The notes under the pieces are model-generated. The model searched no databases. It was given only the letters and a program-made list of their open reading frames with translations, and was not told the DNA's origin. Both the position numbers and the translations under genes were made by a program. From the NCBI RefSeq assembly GCF_002954265.1, contig NZ_PPSL01000003.1, positions 620,001 to 684,000 of the forward strand: 64,000 nucleotides of DNA, in the 5' to 3' direction. Position 1 is the first letter of the stretch. The number at the start of each line of letters is the position of its first letter. Below, piece after piece: positions 37,230 to 45,685 of the stretch. Source of the stretch: Flavipsychrobacter stenotrophus. Lineage in GTDB: Bacteria; Bacteroidota; Bacteroidia; Chitinophagales; Chitinophagaceae.

Positions 37230-37412
37230 TCAGGCCACATTTTTATGCTGCACAACTGTATACGTGTAGCCGGTCATATGCCCGCCTCCGTCTTCTTCAA
37301 AGGTGACTTCTACCTCCTCAGGTTTGAACCATGATATTATTGTGGCTCTTAAGTGACTGAAAAATGAGGTGATACCTTTCTTTTTACCCGAGTTACTCTT
37401 TGTGTTTTCCAC
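37230..37412 (-). CDS. Doubtful small ORF, 60 codons
   Basis: A GTG-started frame ending in VQHKNVA. It has a basic N-terminus (NSGKKKGITSFFSHLRA) and an acidic middle (KPEEVEVTFEEDGGG), which reads more like protein than most chance frames in this intergenic region. No ribosome binding site or promoter is obvious and no family is known to me. The surrounding 37144-37590 stretch holds nothing else that I can support. Confidence 0.3.
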   Translation of the reverse strand: MENTKSNSGKKKGITSFFSHLRATIISWFKPEEVEVTFEEDGGGHMTGYTYTVVQHKNVA

Positions 37413-37593
37413 AGCTATTTTGTTTTACGATGTTTCAATGATAAGGTAATAATAAAATAATGCCATTATAACGGGTAATTCATAAGAGGCAATTCAAATT
37501 TAGGAATTTAGTTGTTACAGAAATCACTACTGAATGTAAGTTTTCCCCACATGTTTATAACGTGTCACAGTGCAAAATATTCTCCTAAGTATT

Positions 37594-37626
37594 TTTGGTT
37601 TTAAATAAAATATTTATATACCTTTG
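37594..37626 (+). promoter_or_regulatory. Promoter of the rpsF-rpsR-rplI operon
   Basis: TTTG (37594-37597) is followed after 21 nt by TACCTTTG (37619-37626), an exact fit to the Bacteroidota -33/-7 consensus. Start of transcription is expected near 37631. Confidence 0.7.
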
Positions 37627-37630
37627 CAGT

Positions 37631-37689
37631 CCGAAATTTTTCCGGCTATTCTGGCTACAGGATATCCAAAATTGCTGCCGGAAGATCGG
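37631..37689 (+). ncRNA. Structured leader of rpsF, candidate S6:S18 autoregulatory motif
   Basis: The leader folds on itself: outer CCGA (37631-37634) with TCGG (37686-37689), then TTCCGGC (37640-37646) with GCCGGAA (37677-37683), and a small apical stem around CAG/CTG with GGATATCC in the loop. S6-S18 leader motifs in other phyla bind the S6:S18 dimer through a bulged CCG next to such a stem. The location and fold suit that role, but membership in the known family is not proved. Confidence 0.45.
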
Positions 37690-37713
37690 GATATTTTTTA
37701 ACCAAACAATATT

Positions 37714-38079
37714 ATGGCAACAGAAAACAAGCTTCAGGATTATGAGCTTATGCTCATCTTCACGCCGGTATTATCCGAAGAAGAGTACAAAAATGCTCAG
37801 AAGAAATTTACTGACCTGATCGTGACCCACGGTGGCGAATTAGGCGAACTTCACCCATGGGGCCTCCGCTCACTGGCTTACCCTATCGCTAAGAAGACAA
37901 CAGGTCTTTACTACGTGGTAGAATTCAAAGCACCGGCAGATCTTAACGCTAAGCTGGAAATACAGATGAACCGTGATGAAAGTATCATGCGTCATATGGT
38001 AACCCGTTTGGACAAGTATGCTGTGATGTACAATGGCAGAAAGCGTAACAAGGCTGAAGAAACAGTTTCTCAAAATTAA
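37714..38079 (+). CDS. rpsF: 30S ribosomal protein S6
   Basis: 121 residues. The S6 fold is plain: YELMLIFTPVLSEEE at the first strand, the GGELGELHPWGLRSLAYPI hairpin, then LYYVVEFKAPADLNAKLE and NRDESIMRHMVTRLDKYAV. It heads the operon rpsF-rpsR-rplI, preceded by a strong promoter and a structured leader. Confidence 0.98.
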   Translation: MATENKLQDYELMLIFTPVLSEEEYKNAQKKFTDLIVTHGGELGELHPWGLRSLAYPIAKKTTGLYYVVEFKAPADLNAKLEIQMNRDESIMRHMVTRLDKYAVMYNGRKRNKAEETVSQN

Positions 38080-38092
38080 TCCCTGAACAAAA

Positions 38093-38359
38093 ATGGCAAA
38101 GCAAAACGAAATAAAATTTCTGACATCAACCCGTGTAGAAAAGCGCCAGAAGAAATACTGTCGTTTCAAGAAAATGGGTATCCGTTATATCGATTATAAG
38201 GATGGTGAATTCTTGAAGAAATTCCTTAATGAGCAAGGCCGTATGTTGCCACGCCGTATTACCGGTAACTCATTGAAGTTCCAGCGCAAAGTAGCGCAGG
38301 CGATAAAGAAGGCGCGCCAGATGGCGATATTGCCTTATGTAACTGACCTTTTAAAGTAA
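38093..38359 (+). CDS. rpsR: 30S ribosomal protein S18
   Basis: 88 residues with the conserved core [44 protein letters not shown] broken over two blocks (IDYKD...LNEQG and RRITG...AIKKAR). It binds S6 on the small subunit platform. It follows rpsF by 13 bp. The Cys-rich zinc-type N-terminus of some S18 is absent. Confidence 0.98.
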   Translation: MAKQNEIKFLTSTRVEKRQKKYCRFKKMGIRYIDYKDGEFLKKFLNEQGRMLPRRITGNSLKFQRKVAQAIKKARQMAILPYVTDLLK

Positions 38360-38365
38360 TCAATC

Positions 38366-38812
38366 ATGCAGATCATTCTCATAAAAGACGTTGACAATCT
38401 GGGCGCAGCCCATGAGTTGGTTGAAGTAAAACCGGGATATGCCCGTAACTACCTGATACCACAGAAATATGCAATAGAAGCAAGCGCATCTAATACTAAG
38501 GTGATGGAAGAGCGTCGCAAGCAGTTGCAGAAAAAGGAAGACAAACTGATGGCGCAGATAGCCAATGTTACCGAAGTATTGAAATCTTCTCCTATCAAGA
38601 TAGGTGCTAAGTTAGGCGTAAGCGGTAAAATATTTGGTTCTGTAACTGCAATACAGGTAGCACGTGCTATCCGTGAGCAGAAGGGTTACGAGATCGACCG
38701 TCGTCGTATCACCATTCTAGATGAAGTTAAGGAAGCAGGTCTGCACAAGGCTAGCATCGACTTCGGTAAAGAGAATGTTGTTGAAATTGAATTCGAAGTA
38801 ATAGGCGAATAG
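38366..38812 (+). CDS. rplI: 50S ribosomal protein L9
   Basis: 148 residues. The N-domain signature VDNLGAAHELVEVKPGYARNYL leads into the long central helix rich in Lys and Glu (EERRKQLQKKEDKLMAQIANV) and the C-domain (KLGVSGKIFGSVT, RRITILDEVKEAGLHK). It starts 6 bp after the rpsR stop and is followed by a terminator. Confidence 0.98.
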   Translation: MQIILIKDVDNLGAAHELVEVKPGYARNYLIPQKYAIEASASNTKVMEERRKQLQKKEDKLMAQIANVTEVLKSSPIKIGAKLGVSGKIFGSVTAIQVARAIREQKGYEIDRRRITILDEVKEAGLHKASIDFGKENVVEIEFEVIGE

Positions 38813-38833
38813 TCCTCACTACTTTATGATATA

Positions 38834-38863
38834 AAAACCACTCCTTTTTGGGGTGGTTTTTTG
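38834..38863 (+). terminator. Terminator of the rpsF operon
   Basis: AAACCACTCC pairs with GGGGTGGTTT across a T-rich loop, one G-T pair, followed by TTTT. Confidence 0.88.
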
Positions 38864-38912
38864 TATTTATAGATTTTATGACGACTACAGGTTACAAAAA
38901 AACACGGTTACG

Positions 38913-38993
38913 ATTGGGCGCGTACCTAGGGCTCGCGGGTGATGATAGGGTTTTGTATACTACAAACCTTTTGCACCTACGGCGCAATGACAT
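38913..38993. repeat. 81-bp dispersed repeat R2, copy A
   Basis: Both ends match copy B at 49858-49938: the left ATTGGGCGCG and a right block of 34 identical bases starting CTACAAACC. The middle differs but has the same length, 81 bp in all. A translated frame through it (38848-39072) is a by-product and not a gene. Confidence 0.65.
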
Positions 38994-39180
38994 TTCACCG
39001 CAATTGCCTATACACACATCTTACCTTGGGCATAGTTGGCAGGATATTGTTTGGTGCGCTGTAGAAATGTGATGCCTTCAGCGTCATGATAGCAAGAGTA
39101 AAATCTATGGCTAATTATCTCATTCAATATGTCAAAGAACTTGTGCGGGTAATAATTATACCGCCATTGGCGTGTGTAAT
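38994..39180. other. Intergenic region without a supported gene
   Basis: About 190 bp between repeat R2 and the GT87 promoter. No ORF, tRNA or strong hairpin was found. Confidence 0.4.
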
Positions 39181-39199
39181 ATAAAGTGCTCTACTTTTG
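39167..39199 (+). promoter_or_regulatory. Promoter of the GT87-like gene
   Basis: TTG (39167-39169) is followed after 22 nt by TACTTTTG (39192-39199), a fair fit to the Bacteroidota consensus. The ATG at 39257 lies about 55 bp downstream. Confidence 0.5.
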
Positions 39200-39256
39200 C
39201 AGCTTTACATTTGTCTTTAGTTTGTGGCGCTTATAGCGACTGAAAACACTTTTACT

Positions 39257-40432
39257 ATGTGGGTATCTATTCGTAATTTTTTAATGCAGAGCAAGGTGGT
39301 GTTGTGGGCCTATGTGCTGGTGACTATCGTAGCCAGCCTGCATCTATATATCATCAGCAAGCATGTAGCCATTGCGCCGCCGTATACCGACTATAATAAT
39401 TACGTCATCTTCAAGCTGTCGTTCTTTCACCTTTTGGATGGAAAGAACCTGTATATCCATCATCTTACCGAGCAGTGGGACTTGTATAAGTACAGTCCTA
39501 CGTTTGCACTGGCCATGGGTGTGCTGGCCAAGATACCCGATTATATAGCCATGCCTGCCTGGAACCTGCTTAATGCATTGGCGCTCTATGCCGCAGTGCG
39601 CAAGCTGCCGTTTACTACCCGTAACCAGACGTTGATGCTGTGGTTTATATTACTAGAACTTTTGACCTCTTTACAGAATACGCAAAGCAATGGTTTGATG
39701 GCAGCGCTGATGATAGGCACTTACAACAGCCTGCAAAGCGGTAAAGCGTGGAAGGCTGCATTGTGGGTGGCATTGGCCGCATTCATTAAGATCTATGCGG
39801 TAATTGTGGTTTGCCTCTTTATTTTTTACCCTGATAAGCTGAAGTTTATAGGCTGGGGTATTGTATGGGCCGTGCTGCTGGCCGTACTGCCTCTGGTAGT
39901 TATATCGCCGCAAATGCTGGTGTGGCAATACAATAACTGGGTAGTGATGATGGGCCAGGATGAGGCCATGTCTTATGGCATGTCGGTACTGGGGTGGTTG
40001 CATACGTGGTTTGGGTTGAATGGTGGTAAGGGTGTAGTGACCGCAGTTGGTATAGTGCTGTTTTTTGTGCCTTTTGCCAGAATCAAAATGTATAAAAATG
40101 AGGTGTTCAGGTTGCTGATGCTGGCCTTTATGCTGATATGGGTGATCATCTTTAATCATAAGGCCGAATCGCCAACGTATATATTGGTGCTGACCGGTGT
40201 GGGGATATGGTACTTTGCCCGTCCGCGGACGGCAATACACCAAGCGCTGATGGCATTTGTATTTGTAGTGAGCTGCATGACGCCTACTGATCTTTTTCCG
40301 CACGATTTCAGGCATAATTTTCTGGAGGTGTATTTCATTAAGGCGGTGCCGGCTATTGTGCTGTGGGTGGTGATATTTGTGGAGGTTATGACTCTTAAGA
40401 GCGGGGAAACAGAGCGGAGAGCGATTGGTTAG
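39257..40432 (+). CDS. GT87/DUF2029 family integral membrane glycosyltransferase
   Basis: About 391 residues with roughly ten hydrophobic helices. The first periplasmic loop has the acidic pair motif TDYNNYVIFK, and YKYSPTFALAMGVLAKIPDY follows, both typical of DUF2029/PimE-like polyprenol-phosphate-mannose transferases of the GT-C fold. It likely adds a sugar to a lipid or glycan on the outer face of the inner membrane. The ATG at 39257 is preferred to the GTG at 39224. No sugar-biosynthesis genes are adjacent, so the substrate is open. Confidence 0.8.
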   Translation: MWVSIRNFLMQSKVVLWAYVLVTIVASLHLYIISKHVAIAPPYTDYNNYVIFKLSFFHLLDGKNLYIHHLTEQWDLYKYSPTFALAMGVLAKIPDYIAMPAWNLLNALALYAAVRKLPFTTRNQTLMLWFILLELLTSLQNTQSNGLMAALMIGTYNSLQSGKAWKAALWVALAAFIKIYAVIVVCLFIFYPDKLKFIGWGIVWAVLLAVLPLVVISPQMLVWQYNNWVVMMGQDEAMSYGMSVLGWLHTWFGLNGGKGVVTAVGIVLFFVPFARIKMYKNEVFRLLMLAFMLIWVIIFNHKAESPTYILVLTGVGIWYFARPRTAIHQALMAFVFVVSCMTPTDLFPHDFRHNFLEVYFIKAVPAIVLWVVIFVEVMTLKSGETERRAIG

Positions 40433-40472
40433 TCCTGCATGAGCGGGATGGGTGGCTCAATGATTGAATGAG

Positions 40473-40600
40473 TCTCAAAGAGAGCCGGCCAGATGGCTGC
40501 TGGTCGGAAGACGCAACAGCTGCGATTTGCATCGGGTCACCTGCACTATTTGCATACGGGTGTAGTGGTGTACAAAACGAATATGTTCCGGTGTTGTTAT
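40473..40600. repeat. Dispersed repeat R1, copy 2
   Basis: It begins TCTCAAAGAGAGCCGGCCAG followed by ATGGCTGCTGGTC, matching copies at 1388 and 46224. At the far end ACAAAACGAATATGTTCCG resembles CAAAACGAATACGTCGCG and CAAAACGAATACGTCCCG near 46298 and 48842. The segment between is divergent. Confidence 0.55.
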
Positions 40601-40610
40601 CACCCCCGAC

Positions 40611-40667
40611 ATTCGACTACTGGCCAAGGGCCGGTCGAATATCGTCCCCTCTTAAAATAAGAGGGGA
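40611..40667. repeat. Two adjacent intergenic hairpins
   Basis: ATTCGAC (40611-40617) pairs with GTCGAAT (40634-40640), with an inner GGCC/GGCC stem. Directly next, TCCCCTCTTA pairs with TAAGAGGGGA (40645-40667) across AAA. There is no T-tract beyond, so these look like repeat hairpins, not terminators. Confidence 0.6.
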
Positions 40668-41237
40668 GTTGTTGCTCAATTAAATTGAATGTGGAAGTTT
40701 TTTTGTGTTTCAAGAAGTTTTGTTCGGGTGTTTTTTGTTGTGATGCTTTATGGGGAAGGGTTTGCGGGTGTTTTAACAAATTTCCAAAAACTTCCACTTT
40801 CTTCCACTTTTTTCCGGTTTCTTCCACTTTTTTCAGTTGATTAATACCTTGCCTCGTTTTACGTTAGTTAGATTGTCCAGCCGCATAAGAGACGCAATTA
40901 TGCGTCTCTACCAGAGTTGGGTTAGTAGTGAACTTTTGATATGGGTTCATGTGTCAAAGAGCATTCAGTAATTTCTTCTGAATCGGGTGCAAATTAAAGA
41001 GGTAAAATGATATTTTAAAATAAACATATCCACAAAATTTGCGAAAAAATCGGCTGAAAGGCTCTGTGGGCAAAGGTTTGAGGTGGGTTATTTTCTGTGG
41101 ATATTTTTTTTCAGGGGTAGTATTCTGAACCACAGATAAGGCTGATTGCTCAGATTTCACAGATTGTTTTGGTGAATATCTCAAAAAGAGCAAGATTATA
41201 GTTAGTGCACAGACAGTTAGGGTTGTGCCCTAAATCA
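40668..41237. other. Long intergenic region with tandem and palindromic repeats
   Basis: No supported gene. It holds CTTCCACTTT three times (40791, 40801, 40821), palindrome P copy 2 (40888-40909), a stretch resembling the common Bacteroidota repeat ACCACAGATAAGG...CACAGATT (41130-41165), and a small hairpin TTAGGG/CCCTAA (41217-41233). A 75-codon minus frame (40600-40827) lies across the tandem repeat and is probably not real. Confidence 0.5.
40888..40909. repeat. Palindromic repeat P, copy 2
   Basis: A perfect 22-bp palindrome with arms AGAGACGCA and TGCGTCTCT around ATTA; same family as 20219, 44701 and 44773. Confidence 0.7.
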
Positions 41238-41266
41238 AACAGGCTGCCCGATGTGGGCAGCCTGTT
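41238..41266 (-). terminator. Terminator of the collagen-like protein gene
   Basis: CAGGCTGCCC pairs with GGGCAGCCTG across a 5-nt loop. On the minus strand it is followed by TTTGATTT. It lies 25 bp after the stop. Confidence 0.8.
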
Positions 41267-41290
41267 TTGTTCATGCTCGTATAAAATATA

Positions 41291-43795
41291 TTACTTAGTG
41301 CGTTGTTTGGTCTGTGAATTGTGATTTACATGTGGCTGCTTAGCTGCCTTTGCTTTTGGGGCAGCAAGATTTCCTCCTATTTGTAAAGAAACATCTTTAC
41401 CCAGCTCTTTTGGTGTAAGATATTTGCCCTTGTTTTCCACTTCCTTTTCAACTTCAGGAACTACGCGGTGCGCATTAGCCCATGCATCCTGGCGAACGCC
41501 TGTTACCTGCCAGCTAACTTTTACATTCGGTACGCTTGTCTTTATTTCAAAGGTATTATTAGCTACTTCTTTTGAAACAATAACCTGTGCAAAAGTGCCT
41601 ATAGCTGTAAGCTGATAACGGAAGTCTTTATTCAACGATTCGAAATAAGCAGGTAGTGTAACGGTTGCAGTTCCACTTGCATCTGTAGTGATGTTGCCAT
41701 TGTATACGTTCATCATATCAGGGCTTTCAACAAAACTGTGAATCAGGTATTTATTTTCAGGATCCTGTGGGTGATCTATTTTAAATGTACCACTCGATTT
41801 AGCAAGACTACCAACAACATTTACATTTCCTTGAAACCAAGCAGCGTAATTGGTGGTAGCATTAGCAGCTGTAGCATATATACCATAATTGGTGGGTGTG
41901 CCAGCGACAGTACTAGAAGCATAAACACCGAGGTTATTTGAAAAACCATTATCTGCTTCTGCATAAACCCCATAGCTGTTTCCTGAAAAACTAGCAAGAG
42001 AAGTGCCGTAAGCACGAACGCCCATTGAATAATCAGCATCAGATGATGATTGTGCATAAACGCCATTTACTTCTCCTCCTGTAGTTGTAAAATCGGAAGA
42101 TTCGCCAATACCAACCACACCTGCTCCCCCACCTTCGCCTTTCACACCAATGCCACTTATGGCAGCAATATTAGGCACTGCCAAACCATACATGCCTACG
42201 CTGTACAAAGTGGTTGAAGCAGTTGTTCCGGAATATATTGCACGGATAACACCTGAATCAGATGTAGTGGCTGAAGTAGTAGACGCCCATAGGCCTTTAT
42301 TATTTGTTGCGGCAGCCTGTATGTCTACTTTAGCATTTGGAGTAGTTGTGCCATAACCTAAGCGAAGGCCTGCTGTTTCAAACAAACCAGAATTACCCAC
42401 GGCATTGGCACCGGGAGTGAATTTTGACAGGTAATTAAGTGTGCCTGAAATTGGTGTCTGTGCTGTCCACGCAGTGCCATTCCACTGCAGCATCTGGCCT
42501 GTAGCTGTGCCAGCTGCAAGTGCAAGAGGAGAGCCTACTGTGCCGGCTCCTGAGATCGGTGCCGTAACAGAGATCGTACCAGAAGATGGTGCAACGGCTG
42601 TCCATGCAGTGCCATTCCATGTGAGCACCTGGTTAGCTGCAGTGCCTGGTGTTATAGCCAGAGGTGAACCTACCGTACCTGCGCCCGAAATAGGTGCAGT
42701 GACAGATATAGTGCTAATACCGGGGGCTGCGGGGGCCCACTGTGTACCATTCCATGTTAATATCATACCAGTTGCAGCAGGCACACCGGAAGCAACGGCG
42801 TTACCCTGAATCTTTCCAACGGTATTGGCATTACTCACACCGGTAACATCACCACCAAGGGTAAGTGTTGTTGTAGCTCCCGGAACAGATGCGGTAGTTA
42901 CGCCGGTAACCCTGCCATAAGCATCGGTAGTAATAATAGGGTATGTGCCACTGGCACCTGAAGTACCATATGTACCTGCAGTACCAACAGTGCCAAGACC
43001 GATAGTTCCGGTACTGGTGATCACACCGCCCGTAAGTGGTGAGGTAGCTGTGATGCTGGTTACTGTACCTGAGCCAGTTCCATCAAGTCCATTGGCTCCG
43101 GCAGGGCCGACAGCACCGGTTGCACCAGTAGGGCCCGCAGGACCAGTTGGGCCGGCAGGACCGGTTGCACCAGCGGGGCCGGTAAGACCAGTAGCTCCGG
43201 TTGCACCAGTAGGACCCGCAGGACCAGTTGGGCCGGCAGGACCGGTTGCACCTGTAGCGCCCGTTGCACCTGTGGCACCGGTTGGTCCGACAGCACCCGT
43301 TGCACCAGTTGGTCCGGCAGGGCCGGTGGCACCAATTGGGCCGGTAGCACCTGTGGCACCCGTAGCACCGGTTGGTCCCGGAGGGCCACCAGGGCCATTT
43401 AATGCGAATGGTACGCTCATGAGCTGGCTGGTGCCTACGGTAACATAGGATGTGCCTGCGGCAGGGTCAATTTCTATTTGTATGTACTTATCTCCTGTAG
43501 CCCAGTTGATGGTAGAGAAAGCAGGGCTTGATCCCGTCATTGTACCGCCACCGATAGCCACATTGTAGAGGCCGTAGGCATTGGTAAGGACAGTATGTGT
43601 TTCCTGATATACTACAGGGCCGGCAGCGGTATTGTCGTGCAGGGTAACGCGCATGGTCATAGTTGATGAGGCCAGCGGATTTCCTGAGGCATTACGGGCA
43701 ACACCCTGGTAGTTGAATTTCTGCGGTGCCTGCGCAAAAGCCGTCATGCCTGATGCGAAGAGCCCGAAAGCGAAGAGTAGAAGTGTTTTTTTCAT
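41291..43795 (-). CDS. Secreted collagen-like repeat protein
   Basis: 834 residues with a Sec signal peptide (ending TAFAQ). Residues 23-132 form a beta-rich domain ([19 protein letters not shown]) common in Bacteroidota surface proteins. Residues about 134-250 are some 38 Gly-X-Y triplets, mostly GPT, GAT and GPA, a collagen-like triple helix. Then come three copies of TAPISGAG-type / WNGTAWTA modules (about 370-450), a predicted beta-helix part, and a C-terminal region ending in a Lys-rich tail. There is no T9SS sorting domain. The GC-rich triplet repeat can expand or contract by slippage. Function is likely adhesive or fibrous; unproved. Confidence 0.85.
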   Translation of the reverse strand: MKKTLLLFAFGLFASGMTAFAQAPQKFNYQGVARNASGNPLASSTMTMRVTLHDNTAAGPVVYQETHTVLTNAYGLYNVAIGGGTMTGSSPAFSTINWATGDKYIQIEIDPAAGTSYVTVGTSQLMSVPFALNGPGGPPGPTGATGATGATGPIGATGPAGPTGATGAVGPTGATGATGATGATGPAGPTGPAGPTGATGATGLTGPAGATGPAGPTGPAGPTGATGAVGPAGANGLDGTGSGTVTSITATSPLTGGVITSTGTIGLGTVGTAGTYGTSGASGTYPIITTDAYGRVTGVTTASVPGATTTLTLGGDVTGVSNANTVGKIQGNAVASGVPAATGMILTWNGTQWAPAAPGISTISVTAPISGAGTVGSPLAITPGTAANQVLTWNGTAWTAVAPSSGTISVTAPISGAGTVGSPLALAAGTATGQMLQWNGTAWTAQTPISGTLNYLSKFTPGANAVGNSGLFETAGLRLGYGTTTPNAKVDIQAAATNNKGLWASTTSATTSDSGVIRAIYSGTTASTTLYSVGMYGLAVPNIAAISGIGVKGEGGGAGVVGIGESSDFTTTGGEVNGVYAQSSSDADYSMGVRAYGTSLASFSGNSYGVYAEADNGFSNNLGVYASSTVAGTPTNYGIYATAANATTNYAAWFQGNVNVVGSLAKSSGTFKIDHPQDPENKYLIHSFVESPDMMNVYNGNITTDASGTATVTLPAYFESLNKDFRYQLTAIGTFAQVIVSKEVANNTFEIKTSVPNVKVSWQVTGVRQDAWANAHRVVPEVEKEVENKGKYLTPKELGKDVSLQIGGNLAAPKAKAAKQPHVNHNSQTKQRTK
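43040..43396 (-). repeat. Collagen-coding 9-bp-type tandem repeat
   Basis: The Gly-X-Y stretch is encoded by imperfect tandem units such as GGACCGGTTGCACCA read on the plus strand. Repeat units are mostly 9 to 18 bp. It also creates a long antisense frame of Ala-Pro-Val repeats (42945-43448), which is not a gene. Confidence 0.8.
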
Positions 43796-43879
43796 TGCGT
43801 ATGTTGTTAGTTATTTTAGTAGATGGTTGTTGGTAGATAGTTTCTGGTGTAGACCCTGACCACTGTGTGACATGTGTTG

Positions 43880-43985
43880 CAATTGTTTCGCCCTTTCAGG
43901 GCTGCCCAGCTTTTGTATTTCTTACGTAGGGCTTCACCCTACGCTATTGAATTGCGCTCCTTCAGGGCTTGCATGTTACCTTTTA
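43880..43985. repeat. Intergenic repeat with GTAGGG hairpin
   Basis: The segment contains CCCTTTCAGGGCTG, then GTAGGGCTTCACCCTAC, a hairpin, and CTCCTTCAGGGCTTG. The wording is typical of a repeat seen widely between genes in Bacteroidota. Only one copy is in this window. Confidence 0.4.
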
Positions 43986-43986
43986 T

Positions 43987-44505
43987 TTACTGTAGCTTCT
44001 GGATCTTATAGGCGGTGGTTTCGATCAGAGTTTCGTCTGATGTGAGATCGACCTGTAAGAGGTAGGTGGCAGCGGCAAGTGAGCTGATGTCGAGCTGACC
44101 GGTGTTCATCCCTGTTTTTACATCGTTACTCTTTTCCTGTATCACCTTGCCGCTCATATCCATCAGCCGCAGGCCTATAATTGCCTTTTGCGGCGAGTTG
44201 AAGGTGTAGTTGATAGTGTTGTTGGCCGGGTTGGGAAACACAGTAAGGAACCTGAGGATATTGCGGTCTTCGACAGCTGTAACGCCATGCTCGGGTTGCA
44301 AGAGTCCCTGTGTTACTACGATGCTTGATGTAGCAGCGGTATTGACCAATGTCATTTCGCCTATTGACCATTCGTAGGTACGTCCGCCGAGGGTTGCAGA
44401 GCCGCCAGTAGCATTGAGTGTGCTGGGCCATATGCTTTGTCCGCGTACCTGTGGCAGTCCTATCAATGCCACAATGATGCTTGTGAAGAGTAGTTTTCTT
44501 TTCAT
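43987..44505 (-). CDS. Small secreted protein with T9SS type A sorting domain
   Basis: 172 residues with a Sec signal peptide (cleavage near VRGQ). A short N-terminal domain of about 65 residues (LNATGGSATLGGRTYEWSIGEM) is followed by a linker and a full Por-type C-terminal sorting domain (LTVFPNPANNTINYTF, then DISSLAAATYLLQVDL). The N-terminal part is found at the start of many Bacteroidota CTD proteins. It sits just upstream of the collagen-like protein gene on the same strand, 191 bp apart. Confidence 0.9.
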   Translation of the reverse strand: MKRKLLFTSIIVALIGLPQVRGQSIWPSTLNATGGSATLGGRTYEWSIGEMTLVNTAATSSIVVTQGLLQPEHGVTAVEDRNILRFLTVFPNPANNTINYTFNSPQKAIIGLRLMDMSGKVIQEKSNDVKTGMNTGQLDISSLAAATYLLQVDLTSDETLIETTAYKIQKLQ

Positions 44506-44700
44506 TACTAAGAGTTTGTAGTTAAATATAGCTAAATAATTTTAGATGGGATTTATTTATTTTATTTTATTAATTGAATATTAATAAACGACTGAAGGGG
44601 GTGTCTGAATCAAGATGGTCAGGATTTTAGGAAAAGGAGGATGCCGTAGTAGTTAGTTGAACTGTTTTCGTATTTGGGATAAGATTTAGTTGATGTTGTA

Positions 44701-44722
44701 GCGACGCAAGATTTTGCGTCGC
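44701..44722. repeat. Palindromic repeat P, copy 3
   Basis: Arms GCGACGCAA and TTGCGTCGC. Compared with copy 1, the second base pair is changed from A-T to C-G on both sides, so the hairpin is kept. Confidence 0.75.
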
Positions 44723-44772
44723 TCAATCGAATGGGAGTATATGCGTCTCCATCACCAAACTCATGCTGGATC

Positions 44773-44795
44773 GAGACGCAAAAATCTTGCGTCTC
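44773..44795. repeat. Palindromic repeat P, copy 4
   Basis: Arms GAGACGCAA and TTGCGTCTC, in the opposite orientation to copies 1 and 3 as judged by the centre (AAAAATCTT against AAGATTTT). It lies 50 bp from copy 3, so the two together form an inverted pair. Confidence 0.75.
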
Positions 44796-44859
44796 TACAT
44801 ACCTTTTTTGAGTGGGTCTCAAAGAGAATATCCTATCTTCACAACAGTAATTATTAGGC

Positions 44860-45588
44860 ATGAATATAGCATTGATAGGGTATGGTAAGATGGGCCAGGC
44901 CATAGAGGAAATAGCAATTAAGAGGGGGCATAATATAGCACTGTGTATAAGGAGTGGTAACAGGCATGAACTGGATGCCACGCATATGCAGGGTGTGGAT
45001 GTGGCCATAGAGTTTACCGGGCCGGAGACTGCAAAGGATAATGTGATGGATTGCATGGCGCTGGGTGTGCCGGTAATATGTGGGTCAACAGGATGGAATG
45101 AAGAGGTGCCGGAAGCAGCGGCAATGGCCAATGACAGGGGCGTGGGTTTTTTGCAGGCATCGAATTTCAGCATAGGGGTGAATATATTTTTCGAGGTGAA
45201 TAAGCAGTTGGCCGCATTGATGAATAAGCACCCTGAGTATGATGTGAGTGTAGAGGAAACACACCACACGCAGAAAAAAGATGCCCCAAGTGGCACTGCC
45301 ATAACCATTGCTGAGCAGATATTGGAAAGGTCTGCAACCAAGAAAACGTGGGCGCTGAATTTTGTAAATAATGAAAATATACTACCGATAGTGGCTCACC
45401 GTATAGAAAATGTACCGGGCACGCACAGGGTAAAATATGCATCGGCCATCGACGATATAGAGTTGGTGCACACAGCGCATAGCCGTGAGGGGTTTGCATT
45501 GGGGGCTGTGCTGGCAGCAGAGTTTTTAGCGGGCAAGAAGGGTGTGTTTACAATGAGGGACGTGTTGTTTAATGGCTCAATTGCGTAA
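44860..45588 (+). CDS. dapB: 4-hydroxy-tetrahydrodipicolinate reductase
   Basis: 242 residues. The NAD(P)-binding start IALIGYGKMGQAIEEIA and the catalytic/ substrate motif EETHHTQKKDAPSGTAITIAE, with the His and Lys of the DapB active site, are clear, and the C-terminal HTAHSREGFALGAVLAA matches the family. It makes tetrahydrodipicolinate in the lysine and diaminopimelate pathway. The gene seems to be alone. A 240-codon antisense frame over it (44619-45341) is a shadow. Confidence 0.96.
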   Translation: MNIALIGYGKMGQAIEEIAIKRGHNIALCIRSGNRHELDATHMQGVDVAIEFTGPETAKDNVMDCMALGVPVICGSTGWNEEVPEAAAMANDRGVGFLQASNFSIGVNIFFEVNKQLAALMNKHPEYDVSVEETHHTQKKDAPSGTAITIAEQILERSATKKTWALNFVNNENILPIVAHRIENVPGTHRVKYASAIDDIELVHTAHSREGFALGAVLAAEFLAGKKGVFTMRDVLFNGSIA

Positions 45589-45685
45589 TGGCTTAATGGC
45601 TCAATTTTAAGTTAGAATTTGACAATTGGCAATGAGGTAATGAATAGGATAATGTTGTTTATTTTTAACTATTAAACTGAATAGT

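Larger units (their letters stand above)
44506..44859. other. Repeat-rich intergenic region before dapB
   Basis: No gene. It contains a TGTCTGAATCAAGATGGTCA repeat (44602-44628), palindrome P copies 3 (44701) and 4 (44773) facing each other, and a short TCTCAAAGAGAATA (44817-44830) that matches the left end of repeat R1. Confidence 0.55.

Noticed and set aside
38848-39072. 74-codon frame downstream of rplI
   Set aside because: Covers the rplI terminator and repeat R2, so it is repeat-derived.
40600-40827. 75-codon minus frame over the tandem CTTCCACTTT words
   Set aside because: Begins within the tandem repeat and runs across two hairpins; no sign of selection as protein.
43040-43396. Regular repeats that might look like a CRISPR array
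   Set aside because: Units are of 9-18 bp without spacers and are in frame with Gly-X-Y codons, so they encode collagen-like protein.
42945-43448. Plus-strand Ala-Pro-Val repeat frame
   Set aside because: Mirror image of the collagen-coding repeat on the minus strand.
44619-45341. 240-codon minus-strand frame over dapB
   Set aside because: It is antisense to a gene with clear DapB motifs, and its translation is Ser/Cys/Pro-rich without any domain; a shadow frame.
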